A DNA stretch of 64,000 nt from Perkinsus olseni. Lineage: Eukaryota > Perkinsozoa > Perkinsida. Positions 10,120-20,938 of the stretch are shown one piece after another; within the stretch, counting starts at the first letter, position 1; the number at the start of each line of letters is the position of its first letter. Under the pieces are notes generated by a model. That model worked only from the letters and a program-made list of their open reading frames with translations. It made no database searches and was not told the origin of the DNA. Position numbers and translations under genes: made by a program. Where the stretch lies: assembly GCA_013115125.1 (NCBI GenBank), contig JABANN010000030.1, forward strand, positions 1-64,000, given 5' to 3'.

Positions 10120-12234
10120 ATGAGGGCAGCAGTACTGAGTTTGCTCGGAGCATTATCTGCTATCGAAGCTTATCGCTTCCCCGAAGAAGATCCTACTTAC
10201 TACTGTCACCCCGAAATGAAGTGGGACGACGCCCCTCCACGAGAAGACGATTCTGGAGCTCGACTGGTAAGGCTGCCCACTGTGGATTATCCGTTTGCTT
10301 CTTACTTTTCTTATCCTTAGGAAAGAGTTCTTGTATTTGCGCGTCACGGCGGTCGAATGCCCGTGAATGACATGACCTGCTGGGTTGGAGATGAGACAAG
10401 GTAACGTCGGATACGAAGCGTGAACGCTTATGTGGCAAGCTTCTCGCTGCCAACTACTCATTGGTCCTGTTCAGATACACTTGCCCGACTCAGACCTTCT
10501 ATGGTTTCACCAACAGTCCTTCCGGAGGTCGATCACCCGGCTTTACTCGAATTCGTGGCAAGGAGGGCGCGTTGAAAGGAGGCAGCTGCGTCTTAGGTGA
10601 GCTATCTTCGTTACAGTATGCATACGGTGAAGTCAATTCTGATTTATGTCTACCTCAGGCCAACTAGTCGACTCTGGAGTCCAAATGCATATAGACAATG
10701 GAAAGCAGCTTGGCGCGGCCTACAAAGCAGCTTTGGGTTTGGATGATGTACGTCTGCTATAACTGTGTCTTCCTCCTCGTCTGCTTCCCCCGGGGGGCCT
10801 TCCTCGTATTGCGTCTGTCCTTCTATCAGATCCCAAGCGAGCCCGAGGTCATGTTCCGCTCGACTGATGTCCCTCGAGTATACCAAAGCGCTGAAGCCTT
10901 CGCCATGGGGATGTTCCCGGATATCGTCAATGGTAAGGTCCTCTGGATATATGTAAGTCGTTTTTACCGTCGGAAGTTTTTTTCAGAGGATGCGAAGAAC
11001 CTGAGGATCATTATCCCCGACAGCCGAAGGGATACCATGACACCTAGTGCCACGGTAAGTGTTTGTAAGAGTCTTTATTCGGTCCTTGCTCAAGATACAG
11101 AGCTTGTTTTCATCTAGCTGTTTTGGTCCGACTTGGTCACTTCTCAGGTGTGCCCTCGCCTCAACGATGCCCTCAATGACTTCTACGAGACCCCAGAAGC
11201 TAAGGAGCGTGTAGAGCAATCCAGTTTCGAGCGACAATTCCTTGGAATTGTCACTGGTCGCCCGGACGATTTCAACACCAACGACCCGAGCGATATGGTT
11301 AACATCTTCGCTTCACTTTTTGTAAGTCGTTGAGGGGGATGGAACATTACTTCCGTCTATTGTGGTGACCTCAGTGGATTGAATGAATCTTAGGATTGCC
11401 TCTCCTCTCACGTTTGCTCAACGGTTCCCAGCGAGCCCAAGAATGTGCCTCTGGGGCTTGGCACGTACGGTCCCCTGTTCAAACGCGTCGAGGAAGAGGG
11501 CCTGTAAGTCCTGCGGCGACGGCGGACGTCTGAAAGATCCGAGCTCATCGTGATTAGGTTCTGGATGAACAATGTGTATGGTACTTCTGAAGAGATACGC
11601 AAGCTTGCTTATGGACCTCTCATCCGGGTGCGTTAGAGAGACAGCAGCTTCGTTTGCTCAGTGAGCAGTGTTCACATCTCTTCGCCTCTGCTGCTGTTGT
11701 ATTGTGCACATGTTCTTAGGATGTACTCGATGATTTGAGTATCCCCGAAAGACGTCTCTCGGTGTATCTCGGTCACGACACTGGTCCGGCTAACTCTCTT
11801 GCTGATACTCTCCAGTTGACATGTAGCATGAAAATGGCTGATGTGATCCTTCCACCTTCGCTCTTGTCAGGGATGGATTCTGGTAATGTTTGTGCGAAGA
11901 CCTGGCCTCCTTTCACCACCACCATGGTGATGGAACTCTACTCCGACAATCAGGCCCGTTTTATCTATAACGGCAGAGTGGCCTCTGTTGAAGCCATCGA
12001 AGAATGCCGTGGCAAGTGAGTTATCCCCTGCGTTGAGGCTGTATTGTGGCGTCGGACCGACACCGTCGGTGGATGTGCATCAAAGCCTCTTTCCTTCGAG
12101 TGGTTTGACATTAACTTCTCATCAGATCCCTTTGTAATTACGAGTCGCTCTACGAGTATCTCGAAACCGTTGTTCCTAACGAGTTCGAGTGCAAGGGCAT
12201 CCCCGAAATCGAGCATGGTAACTTCCTTGCGTAA
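10120..12234 (+). CDS. secreted histidine acid phosphatase, copy 2
   Basis: This is a tandem paralogue of the gene at 7206 with the same exon order. The signal peptide is MRAAVLSLLGALSAIEA, followed by YRFPEEDPTYYCHPEMKWDD. The catalytic loop reads FARHGGRMPVND: the Thr of RHGxRTP is replaced by Met (codon ATG at 10357-10359), while the His and both Arg residues are kept. The other exons match copy 1: EPEVMFRSTDVPRVYQS, VCPRLNDALNDFYETPEAKE, RRLSVYLGHDTGPANSL with the HD pair intact, and a Cys-rich end. Stop is TAA 12232-12234. The penultimate exon lacks two residues present in copy 1 (TCSMKMAD against TCRSLKMAD). Activity is probably kept, but substrate preference may differ. Confidence 0.83.
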
Positions 12235-12851
12235 GCCGTATATAATACTGAGGACTTCATCGACCATTTCGGGGAGTTTTTCAACATTGGCCTGTTTCTA
12301 TAGGAAGCCATTTTGGCTTATCGTTTGTGCATATGAGCCTGGCGGTGAGATGCCAGTCTACTTTCTACTTTATGATTTGGTTTCTCACAGGATTTCTGTG
12401 GAACTTGGGTCGGGTCTTGAGTTCAGTGATACCCTTCGTGATTCCCAAATTGAGAGTGAATAAAAGATGTGACCCCTGGATCACCGAGTTGAAGCTCGCG
12501 TCATGTTCGGCAAGGTATGATGGCACTGCGATCATGACAGCCACAATGTCGCCTCAAAACTCTTTTGAGAACTGGGAACGCATTTTTTCCACCCGCCACG
12601 CGTTCGGGACATTCAAGGACGATATCTGTTCCGTCTACCGGTTAGACAGGAATTCCACTTGAGTTACCTGGCTGCACGGGCGCCTGCGAAGTACACGTTT
12701 GATGCAGTTTGGATCCGGGTCACACTTGCAGACGCGACACTCATTCTCCGTGATAACTTGGCTCATGGTGAGTAATGAATTACGTGATGTTACAAAACTG
12801 TGCAGTACTGCTGCAGCAGCATAGCAGACACGTAATCGGCCCAACCGTACG
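12235..12851. other. 3' flank of phosphatase copy 2 and convergent intergenic DNA
   Basis: The first 230 nt are similar to the flank after copy 1. On the minus strand, 12635-12766 holds a 43-codon frame with a Cys cluster (ECRVCKCDPDPNC), too short and isolated to call. The coiled-coil gene on the minus strand ends at 12852. Confidence 0.4.
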
Positions 12852-15800
12852 TTAGCTGTTCTTGGAAGTGAAATCGTCCAGCTGCTGCTGATGATGCTGA
12901 CCGATAATCGACTTCAACTCGGCGTTTTCGTTCTGCAGTTGAACGAGTGTTGAGTCCATCTCACCTGCCAGAACAGCAACCTGCCGTGGGACGATCCGCG
13001 TACCTCCCTACCGATGAGCTTATATTGCTGTTCAACAGTATCACACAAGCTGATGTACTCAGGATGTGTTTGTAAAGAAAAGCTAGAATCACTAGCTGAC
13101 GGATGCAATGGTGAAACAACTCCGATGGCGTGTCGCCGCCGTTGGTCGTTGAGATAGTCTTCCAACTGATGACTCCTACACAGACCACTCGGCCCAGCAG
13201 TGGTGCCACAGGCGCCCATTCATACCGATTGGATTCTTCGTGCAGGGCGTGGCGAGCCTCTCGAAGCTTCTCACTTAGCCGTTGATTCTCAGCAGTCACA
13301 GCCGCGAGCTGTGTCGCCAACTTGGCCGACTCTCGCGACTGATGGTTGCCTAAGATACACGTGAAGGGCGACCGAGGCTCTCGTCTTCACCAACCCGCGG
13401 TGCTAAGCTGCCGGCAAGCATCCTCCGCTCGATGTCGGTCCTCCCCGGCCACTGCCACCATCCGCCGCTGCTCCGCGAGAAGATCGTTCATCTGAGTGCG
13501 CAGCAGATACATTTCGTGGCGCGTGACGGTAAACCTCAAGTTCCCCCTCCATCTGCCTCACTTCCCTCAACTGCTTCAAAAGCTGCTGGTTCTGATCCTC
13601 AGTAGCATCGAGGTCGACTTGCAAACGCCGATTCTGCGCGGAGGGGCGGTCGAGCGGGCAGGAGGAAGGCCGGGGCCTACATGCTTGAATGCTTCGCTAA
13701 GGGACGCTTGGAACTTCTCATTCTCTTTCGTCAGAAGATCCAGACTCTCCTCCAGCTGATCACGCTCTTCCTGCAGTGTGCTGATGGATGCTGATCGCCT
13801 GAGAAGTACACCTGCGAAGTTTCCTCGACCGGGGATTGAACCTGTGCCCGTCGAGAGTCGCCTGATGGTACAGCTCTCTGACGTCATCCCTCTCTAGCTC
13901 TACCGCGCGAAGAGCCTGCAGGAGGATGGTATCTTTACCGATTTTGGATGTACCCCCTCACCTCCATTGTTGTTTGAGTGTCTCGTTTCTGATGGTCCAG
14001 AGCAGTCCTGAAATTGGAAGCCTCCCTCGAAAGGCGAATGACCTCGGCGTGAAGTGACTGAGGTTGGACAGCCATTACGCGTCGAGGTCAGGCAGAATCA
14101 TGAGCTCACCTGATTTTCCCGTGTCATGTGAGCGACGTCTTCGGTGATATTCCGGACCTCCTGCTGGGAGCCGTCCAACTCTGTCCGTAGCCGCACCTGC
14201 GGAAGCCCTGCGACCTGAGCTGTGCCGTGGTAGTGCTCACCGTCTCCTCTCGGAGTTGCTGTATGGTCTTCTGTAGTGCAGCACCCTCCTCATCCCTACT
14301 GTTAAGGTTAACCTAGTCGAAGGAAGCGTCATCAGGGACATCCTCGAGCCGCACCTGCTGGCCCTCGGCCTCCCGCCTGAGTTGCTCCACTTTACGATTC
14401 AGTTCTCCGACTCTGTCGCTCAGCTCTCTGTTAGTCGCTCGCAGGGAAGAGATCTCCTCAGACTTCTCGTCCACAGCCGATTGGAGCTCCTGGAGGGCGT
14501 TATGGATCACTATCTTCAGACGTCGGTTCTCGTTACGTCCCGTTCCCGGTCGAGGGTGAGCATAGCCGTACGCATGCGAACCACCTCCTGATGCTGCTCG
14601 GCCGCCTGAGCCAAACCCCGAGAGATGTTGAAGTAACGAGGAGTGGACCGGACCTTCCGCAAGGCATCGACATTCGTCTCCTCACTGGCAGTAGCACTCC
14701 TGCCAACGTCCGCTAGTTTAGCTGTTGTCGTCTCGAGCTCGCTCAGCAAGGAGCCTTGAGTGTCCTCTAACGTTCTGACCTAGACCAACACAGCTGCTGG
14801 GCCCGCATCAAGGGGACCGTCCGAACGGCGGCGGCGGCAGCTACCATGGCAATCATCTGCTTCAGCTGCCCCTCAGCTTTTTCCTTCTCCTTCTCCAACC
14901 GCGCTATCCTCTTATTCGCATCTTCTAGGCTTCTACTAGCTGTAGACTTATCTTGCCAGGGGAGTGTCCATTTCGCAACAAGTCATCGTCAACCCACCAG
15001 AGTTCTCAGTGACCACTGCCCCTCGCAGGGCCTCTACTGTAGCCTCTAGTTTGGCTCTGGCCTTCCGCTGAGCACCCAGGTCGGTCTTAAGAGCTTCCAC
15101 CCTCGACTGGCACCTGGCCTAAAGAATGGACCCCTATAGAAGTCTTCCTATCCCACCTATCCAGCTCCAACTTCATATCCTGCCCGGCCTTCCCTGAGGC
15201 TTCCAGATCCACCTGCAGGGCACTGGCCTTCCCTTCGGCCTCTCTGCAATCCTCAGTAGCGGTTGTGAGCTGAGCAGCAGGTAACGCTCCTCGACAGAAA
15301 GCCACCGCCTCCCTAGCTTGTTGCTGAAGGGAAGGGTACTCTACCTCGGTCTTCAGGCGTGCCATCTCCTCCTCTCCCACCTTCACTAACCGCTGTAGTC
15401 TGAGCACCTCATGCGCTAGCCTCTGGTTGTCTAAGGTGCTGCTCTCGACCTGAGCCACTCTATCGCTGCCATTAAGCAGAGAGCTGGGCAGCAGCCGCAG
15501 TGGGCGGCAGGAAACTACTGTACGGAGCACATCTCAAACTACAGACCTAGTACGGGAACGAGGGGTTAGTACGCCAGTAAATTGGAATTACTGCACCTTC
15601 CGTCGGAAGGGATGTGAGAATTGGAGACTACAGAGGCACGGTAGATTACAGTATATCGGTGCCCTTTAGATTCTTGCCACAAACAGATATCAGAGCCCCT
15701 GTAGTCCAACTACAGCATGGCTCTGCCCTTTGGTAAATAGTCGGGCACTACTGGCTAGCGTTCTGTGCTGGCACAGTCGCTCCGTACTTAGGAACGACTG

Positions 15801-16440
15801 TGAAGGTAGGACGATCATGGACCGTACCCATACTCGTACAGTACTTGGTACCGAGTCCTAGCCCTACTGCCGCATATCTAATTGAGCAGCAGGCCCTGGT
15901 ACCTCCTCCCTTATCTTCGACATCTTCCCTTCAAACTCCCTCACTCTCTGCAGCATGTCCCTTTTGGTGACCCCGATCTCCGCTTCGTAGTTCTCCTTCT
16001 CCGCCATCGCCTAACAGGTCACTGCCGGCTGGTCTGCCCGCATGAAGACCACACCTTCTCTGCCTCCTTCCGTGAGCTCTCCCGTGTCCGCTCAAGCTCA
16101 GCCTCCAGTTCCTGCTGCCGCTTCTTCAATGCTGTACACTCATCTGTGATATCCTGAGACGTCGTGTCGGGCGGCAGAGGACGGAGGGTGGGACTACTCG
16201 TCGAGCCGACTCCTCCTCTTTGATGACCATCGCCAGCTTTTCACACAGTGCCTTGAGGTCGTCCCTCTGCTGTGTAACAGCATCGACCTTCTCTGACAGA
16301 TCTTCTGTTGATTCAGGAGGTTGCTCAACTGCCATATCTACCACCCGCCACTGAAAGTCGGAACGAGCACTCCTCCTCGATGTCGATCCTTCGCGACTCC
16401 GCCTACGGCCCCGGGAGCTGATTGGCGCTATCGAACCCAA
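12852..16440 (-). CDS. intron-rich coiled-coil protein
   Basis: Proposed start ATG 16440 (MGSIAPISSRGRRRSREGST, a basic Ser-rich head) and stop TAA at 12852-12854 after QNENAELKSIIGQHHQQQLD. In between, many short exons on the minus strand share one character: charged heptad-like helices without Pro. Examples are SEKVDAVTQQRDDLKALCEK (about 16280), KKRQELEAELERTRESSRKE (about 16110), RLAHEVLRLQRLVKVGEEE (about 15410), TDLGAQRKARAKLEATVEAL (about 15060), DKSTASRSLEDANKRIARLE (about 14930), DEKSEEISSLRATNRELSDR (about 14470) and TAENQRLSEKLREARHALHE (about 13290). A long rod-like scaffold or cytoskeletal protein is likely; no named family can be assigned. One intron (about 15540-15880) is several times longer than the rest. 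It could also be two adjacent genes. Confidence 0.6.
15692..15724. repeat. nested inverted repeat (hairpin) in a long intron
   Basis: Arms AGAGCC/GGCTCT enclose a second stem CTGTAGT/ACTACAG with a 3-nt loop. A second, independent hairpin (CACAGTCG 15772-15779 / CGACTGTG 15795-15802) lies 50 nt to the right, in the same unusually long intron. Confidence 0.6.
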
Positions 16441-17115
16441 GGCGACGGAAAGCGTATAAAGGAAATTGGCATATCTTTGAGACCTATGGAGTGCAGTGGT
16501 GACCTCTATGGTGAAAATGATACGAGAGGGGATGGTAGAGTATTGAGTATTGGTGCTGTTGGAGAGCTCTTTGGCTGGATCAGGGTAGGGGGTGGCGCCC
16601 TCAGGCCACCGGGCCCCAGGAGGACAGTCGTAATGTGCGTACCTTCAAAGTGAGGCTGCTGGGCCCGTAACGAGCACACCGATCTCACTCCCCGCAGATC
16701 TTCGGAACTCCGATTTTGGTGGTGTTCATGAGAGGCGCTGCTGCGGGTTCGACGTAACTGGGCTCATCAGCCGGTGGCTTAGGTCGACACACCAATACAG
16801 TGTCGATCAACTTGCACTTGTTAGGCTGAGGGGGAGGAGGAAGACTCTAACGCGGAGGGCCGTCGATCGGCCGTACCCATATGCCGGCCAGGAATGAGGT
16901 AGCCTCCTTCTGCTGCTGCTGGTCGGGGAGGAAGCTGGGCTGAAGAGAGTGGTGCAGACTGAGTAGAGTAGGGGCCATCGAGGGAGGGTGTCGGAAGGGG
17001 CCAGCGGAGCTGAGTATATACTAACCCAACACTAGCTCAAGGTCACTGCTGTTGCTGCCAACTATCGTCATTGATAGGCACTTTGCCGTGCTTACTGAAA
17101 GACGCTTCGACTCGG

Positions 17116-18043
17116 CTACCTAGTGGGCCGCGGATGAGGGGTCCCCACGACTGTGGGAGCGGTAGTAGTACAGGTGTCCTCTAGTAGGGCTATGAGCTGC
17201 TCCTCAGCCTCCTCCCGCTGTCGACGCTCCTCTGCCATCTCCCCCTGCATCCGTCCACAGATCTCCTCTAGCTTCCTACCACTAAATGGCTACCAACAAG
17301 GGCCCAACCCATGAGCTCGGCGGCTCACTTGAGCATTCTGTCCTCCGACGCCGCCCGACTCTGCCGTTCGGCCGATACCGCCTCGCCTACCCTTGACAGT
17401 TCTGAGGGAAGGCAGCCACGTCCACTACGGCCGAGTCTTGACAGACCGACCAGCCTCGATGGCCTCCCTTATCTTATCTCCCTCCGCTGTTCGGGCTTGC
17501 CGTAGCCGCTCCTTCTCTGCCGTCAGCCGGCACACCTCCTCGGCCACCTGCAGAGGTAGTCGGGTCGACCCTGCCGAGTCCGTCAAGGTCTACCCGTCGG
17601 CAGTAGTCCTTCTTGCGTTGCCTTTGAGCCTGCCGTCTACTGCGATATTCCTGACGATTACCCCCACATGCAACACCGAGCAGGCCTGGAAGAGCCCCCG
17701 ACCTCAGTAATTTCTGCCACTGTATTGTTGAGTGCCTTCTCTAACTTGGCGAGGGAGTCCGTCCTGGCCTGCCGGAGGGCGTTGATGTCGAGGTCCGCTG
17801 ATGACTCAACCTGAGTGGTTGCTATCGGCGACCGAGGACGGAGTATCATCATCATCATCATCACCCTACCAATTTGAGGTCCTTCTGCATCCTTTCGGTG
17901 AGGAGCTCAGCGGCGACGGTATCGCTGTGTAGACTCTCTCGTAACTTCGTTATCTGCAGGGGAGTACGGCAAGTCTTCTCAAGAGAAGCGCTGGAGTGAT
18001 TGATAGCCAGAGTGCTGAGCTGGCCAGAGGTAGAGAGTCTCAA

Positions 18044-18082
<39 letters not shown>

Positions 18083-18531
18083 CAGGCGACGCACAGTCTA
18101 GGCCAGCCCTATCCTCGGTATGAAGGCGCTCCCTCAAAGGCCCAGGGAGTAGCATCACCTCGACCCACGACGAGCCTACCTGTTCCGAAATCAGACCTAT
18201 CTTGGCCTGGTCAGCACTTATGGTCCGCTGCACCCTATCGCCCAGCTGTCGTATCTAGCCAGACGTCATCGCCCAGTCGTCTGATCGCCGTCCTCACTTT
18301 CGAAGAGATCCCATCTTGCCGCCCCCGAGGTCCCCGCGCCTCCTCTATATTGGACTGAATTGCCGCTAGTTTCGCGGACACCTCCTGATAACACAACCAG
18401 CGGCCAAGTGGTAATAGTGCCGCTGAGACCCTCACCGATGACCGGCCTCGGTCTTCCCCCTTCCCTGATGGCAGTGTGCTCGTACTGCCCGGCCTAGAAC
18501 TGGCGGCGGATGGCGGGCGAGAGATCTGCAT
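17116..18531 (-). CDS. SF-assemblin-like (striated-fibre) coiled-coil protein
   Basis: ATG 18531 opens a non-helical Ser/Pro-rich head (MQISRPPSAASSRPGSTSTL), followed after a short intron by EVSAKLAAIQSNIEEARG, then by further helical exons: QRTISADQAKIGLISEQ, KLRESLHSDTVAAELLTERM, ADLDINALRQARTDSLAKLE, VAEEVCRLTAEKERLRQART, VGEAVSAERQSRAASEDRM. The final exon is LEEICGRMQGEMAEERRQRE followed by EAEEQLIALLEDTC. A short non-helical head, a continuous coiled-coil rod and an E-x-R-x-R-E-x2-E...LLE-x-TC ending are typical of SF-assemblins. In algae and alveolates these form striated fibres linking basal bodies or the division apparatus. TAG at 17116-17118 is the stop. The family call rests on pattern only. 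Confidence 0.6.
18047..18079 (+). repeat. (CAG)11 microsatellite
   Basis: Eleven uninterrupted CAG units (CTG on the coding strand) lie inside the SF-assemblin-like gene, in a stretch read as intron because the flanking helix exons join without it. A short (ATC)n run occurs nearby at about 17848-17861. Confidence 0.8.
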
Positions 18532-18681
18532 CAGCCCGGACGAGCTACCAAGAAGGGTCAGCTCAGTCCACTACTTGGCCATTGACAACCCAAAGCGATG
18601 TGATCAGTACATGAATTAGAAAGGAGTACAAAGGCGTGGCGACGACAATATCGAGTATCTTCACAAGAGTGGCTATACAGT

Positions 18682-19020
18682 CTAGGAGGCAGCAGCAGGA
18701 TGGGCGACAGGCAGAGGCGACACCAGGGAGGGTCTGCCGCTGTTGCTGGGGTCCAAGTGGTCCTTGGGGGCCGAGGGATCCTCCTTCAACGAGCGGATCT
18801 GTGCAGTGATACCCACCCTACGAGCCTTAGTCAGCCCACTTTGTCCCTCAGGCGGATCCCTATTTTTCTGGTCTCCGTCACCAATGGTTCGAAGCACGGT
18901 CGAACTCGGTCGGGGAAGTAGGCGCCTGCCCTCAACAGTAAGGCCTGCAAAGCCTCTCCCTCTCCTCCCACCTAGCCCAGCTCCGACAGCCACTCCAACG
19001 ATGAGCTCAAACATTACCAA
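18682..19020 (-). CDS. small hypothetical protein with N-terminal hydrophobic segment
   Basis: A 112-codon frame between the SF-assemblin-like gene and the DnaJ gene, same strand. It begins MVMFELIVGVAVGAGLGGRR, a possible single membrane segment followed by a basic stop-transfer, then a hydrophilic Pro/Ser-rich tail. No family is recognised. Its isolation, and the general presence of introns around it, mean it may be only an exon or a chance frame. Confidence 0.3.
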   Translation of the reverse strand: MVMFELIVGVAVGAGLGGRRGRGFAGLTVEGRRLLPRPSSTVLRTIGDGDQKNRDPPEGQSGLTKARRVGITAQIRSLKEDPSAPKDHLDPSNSGRPSLVSPLPVAHPAAAS

Positions 19021-19134
19021 GGCAGACCAACACTGAGAACCTTATCTCTCTGGACTGAACTCAACGACAACTTCACGATCAGAGAGGGATAAAAACTGCG
19101 ACGATACTTGCACGCTGGGCGGCTTCCCAAGTCG

Positions 19135-20735
19135 CTATAGGACTCCCTCTAATCCCTTGATCTGCTCCTCGGTCAGCTTCTCCGGGAACTCAACTCGGAA
19201 TTTCACGACCAAGTCGCCGGCCTCGCTCGGGACGTCCTTCAATGGCATCCCTTCTCCTGGGTACCGCACCACCAGCCCGGACTTAGTAACCTTCCCAGTG
19301 CGATCCAGAACTATCTCGTGACCGTCCAAGTGCTCCACCGTCTTCGTGAAACCCAGCAAGGACTCCCTCAGGCTAATAACATATTCCATGTGAAGGTCCT
19401 GGCCATCCCGACGCATCGTCGGATGAGGCATCGTGTGTATCACATAAGTGACAGCCCCAGCGGCCCTCTCAGGGCTCTCATCACCAGCATAGGGTATGCT
19501 TACCCTGTGCCCTTCAGGAACTCCCCTTTCTACTACCACTTCGTAGGTATCCACTCCCGGCACTACTCGGGCCCCGCCACACTTGGGGCATTTTCGAGCG
19601 GCAATTTTTCCTTTGCCGCCGCATCGACCACAAGGCTCGTGCAGCTGTTGGTACATCCCCGGGCCGAGCTGGACCATCCGAACTACAACGCCTTGCCCTT
19701 GGCAGTCCGGACAATCTTGAAAATCCTTCTTGGTGCGTGCTCCGGTTCCTGAGGGAATCTTAGGTTGACCCATGCTAACCATGGAATTACATTATCTCAC
19801 CTCTGCATCGTTTACATCGTTTCTGTTTAAAGGCGGTGAGTGTGAATGTCTTTCCTGAATACAGGTCGTTGAGAGACACGAAAAGTGGGATCTCCAGATC
19901 AGGGGCCTTATCGGACCGTCGCCTGAGAAGGGGCATCGCGTTTACAGAGAAGAAAGGTACACAGTGTTTTAGGATGTTGCACGAGCAGCTATATTTAAAC
20001 GGTTACCAACGTACCCTTCTAGCATCACGTTACCAACCATTCTCGTAACAGACAGGAGTATCGACAGTATCTTTGGTAATTGCTGAGAATGATACTGGGT
20101 GGGGAGTATGAACCCAGCTGAGGGTCGAAAGAGACCGTCACGCGCGGAGTCCAGTAGCGCCTTTTCGCCCTTCCCAAGACTACCTCCCTCCACCGCCACC
20201 GCCGAAGAAGCTGCCGAACATATCGCTGAATGGGTCATGGAATCCCGCCTGCCCCTGAGCATCCCTCTTAGCCAGCTCCTCCAGGCCATCGACACCATCA
20301 AGGTCGTATCTGATATTACCCAGACTGTTCCCTAGACTCTCTCAGCTGGCATTACACCCGACGCTTGTTGGGGTCGCTCAAAACTTCGTAGGCCTGTGAG
20401 ATCTGACAAGTACCAGCCTCGAGGACTCGGCAACAGCAGAGGCGCACCTACCTTCTGGAAGAGGTCCTCATCCCCTCCCTTATCGGGATGGTTCTTCAAA
20501 GACAACCGCCGATATGCCCGCTTGATCTCAGCTCCAGTAGCCTCTGGGCTAACCTCTAGTATCCCTGAGCATCCACACCCGTCGCCACCCCCTCCCTTTG
20601 AGTAATGTGGTTACTGTAGTAATCCTGAGCCTCGTCATCAAAGGGCTCGTCATCACCATCATCAACAGCCTTACTCCCGGACCACCAACTAGCATTACAA
20701 AGAGCCAGTAAGCCCAGTATGAGCAGGACTCTCAT
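19135..20735 (-). CDS. ER-type DnaJ (Hsp40) co-chaperone with J domain and zinc fingers
   Basis: ATG 20735 starts a signal peptide, MRVLLILGLLALCNA. Splicing restores a J domain: QDYYRILEVSPEATGAEIKR, then YRRLSLKNHPDKGGDED (HPD motif present), AYEVLSDPNKRRVYD. A short G/F segment follows (FHDPFSDMFGSFFGGGG), then DLEIPLFVSLNDLYSGK and four CxxCxG-type zinc motifs (CKRCRG, CPDCQGQG, CGRCGGKG, CPKCGG). The C-terminal peptide-binding region continues through FPEKLTEEQIKGLEGVL to the stop at 19135. Domain order and secretory signal fit an ER-lumen DnaJ such as ERdj3/Scj1 that stimulates BiP; no KDEL-like tail is present. One intron ends in the codon for V of KRRVYD, giving the canonical end of the J domain. 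It shares a 203-bp divergent promoter with the transporter. Confidence 0.87.
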
Positions 20736-20796
20736 AGGGACCAAAAATTAGATAGTAGATGCTGATAGACTCGTGATGTTGCTCCAAAACAACTAT

Positions 20797-20816
20797 CCGG
20801 GCGCGCGCTTTTTACG
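20797..20816 (+). promoter_or_regulatory. GC-rich core element in a bidirectional promoter
   Basis: CGGGCGCGCGCTTTT at 20798-20812 lies between the DnaJ start (20735, minus) and the transporter start (20939, plus). The same 15-mer, in the same orientation relative to the coding strand of the transporter, occurs upstream of coiled-coil genes B and C. It is probably a transcription-factor site or initiator-type element. Confidence 0.5.
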
Positions 20817-20938
20817 TAGCAAGATCCGAAATTTGCCAATTAGTGCCATTCGCAGTGATTCCCGTATTCCCTCTGCCCTTTGTCGCAATGACAGCGTCAC
20901 CAGCAGCTTGCCGGGCAGTGGATAATGCTGACATAATA

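Noticed and set aside
12635-12766. 43-codon minus-strand frame with Cys cluster ECRVCKCDPDPNC
   Set aside because: Too short, no neighbouring exon in frame, and located just past the end of the coiled-coil gene; probably 3' flank.
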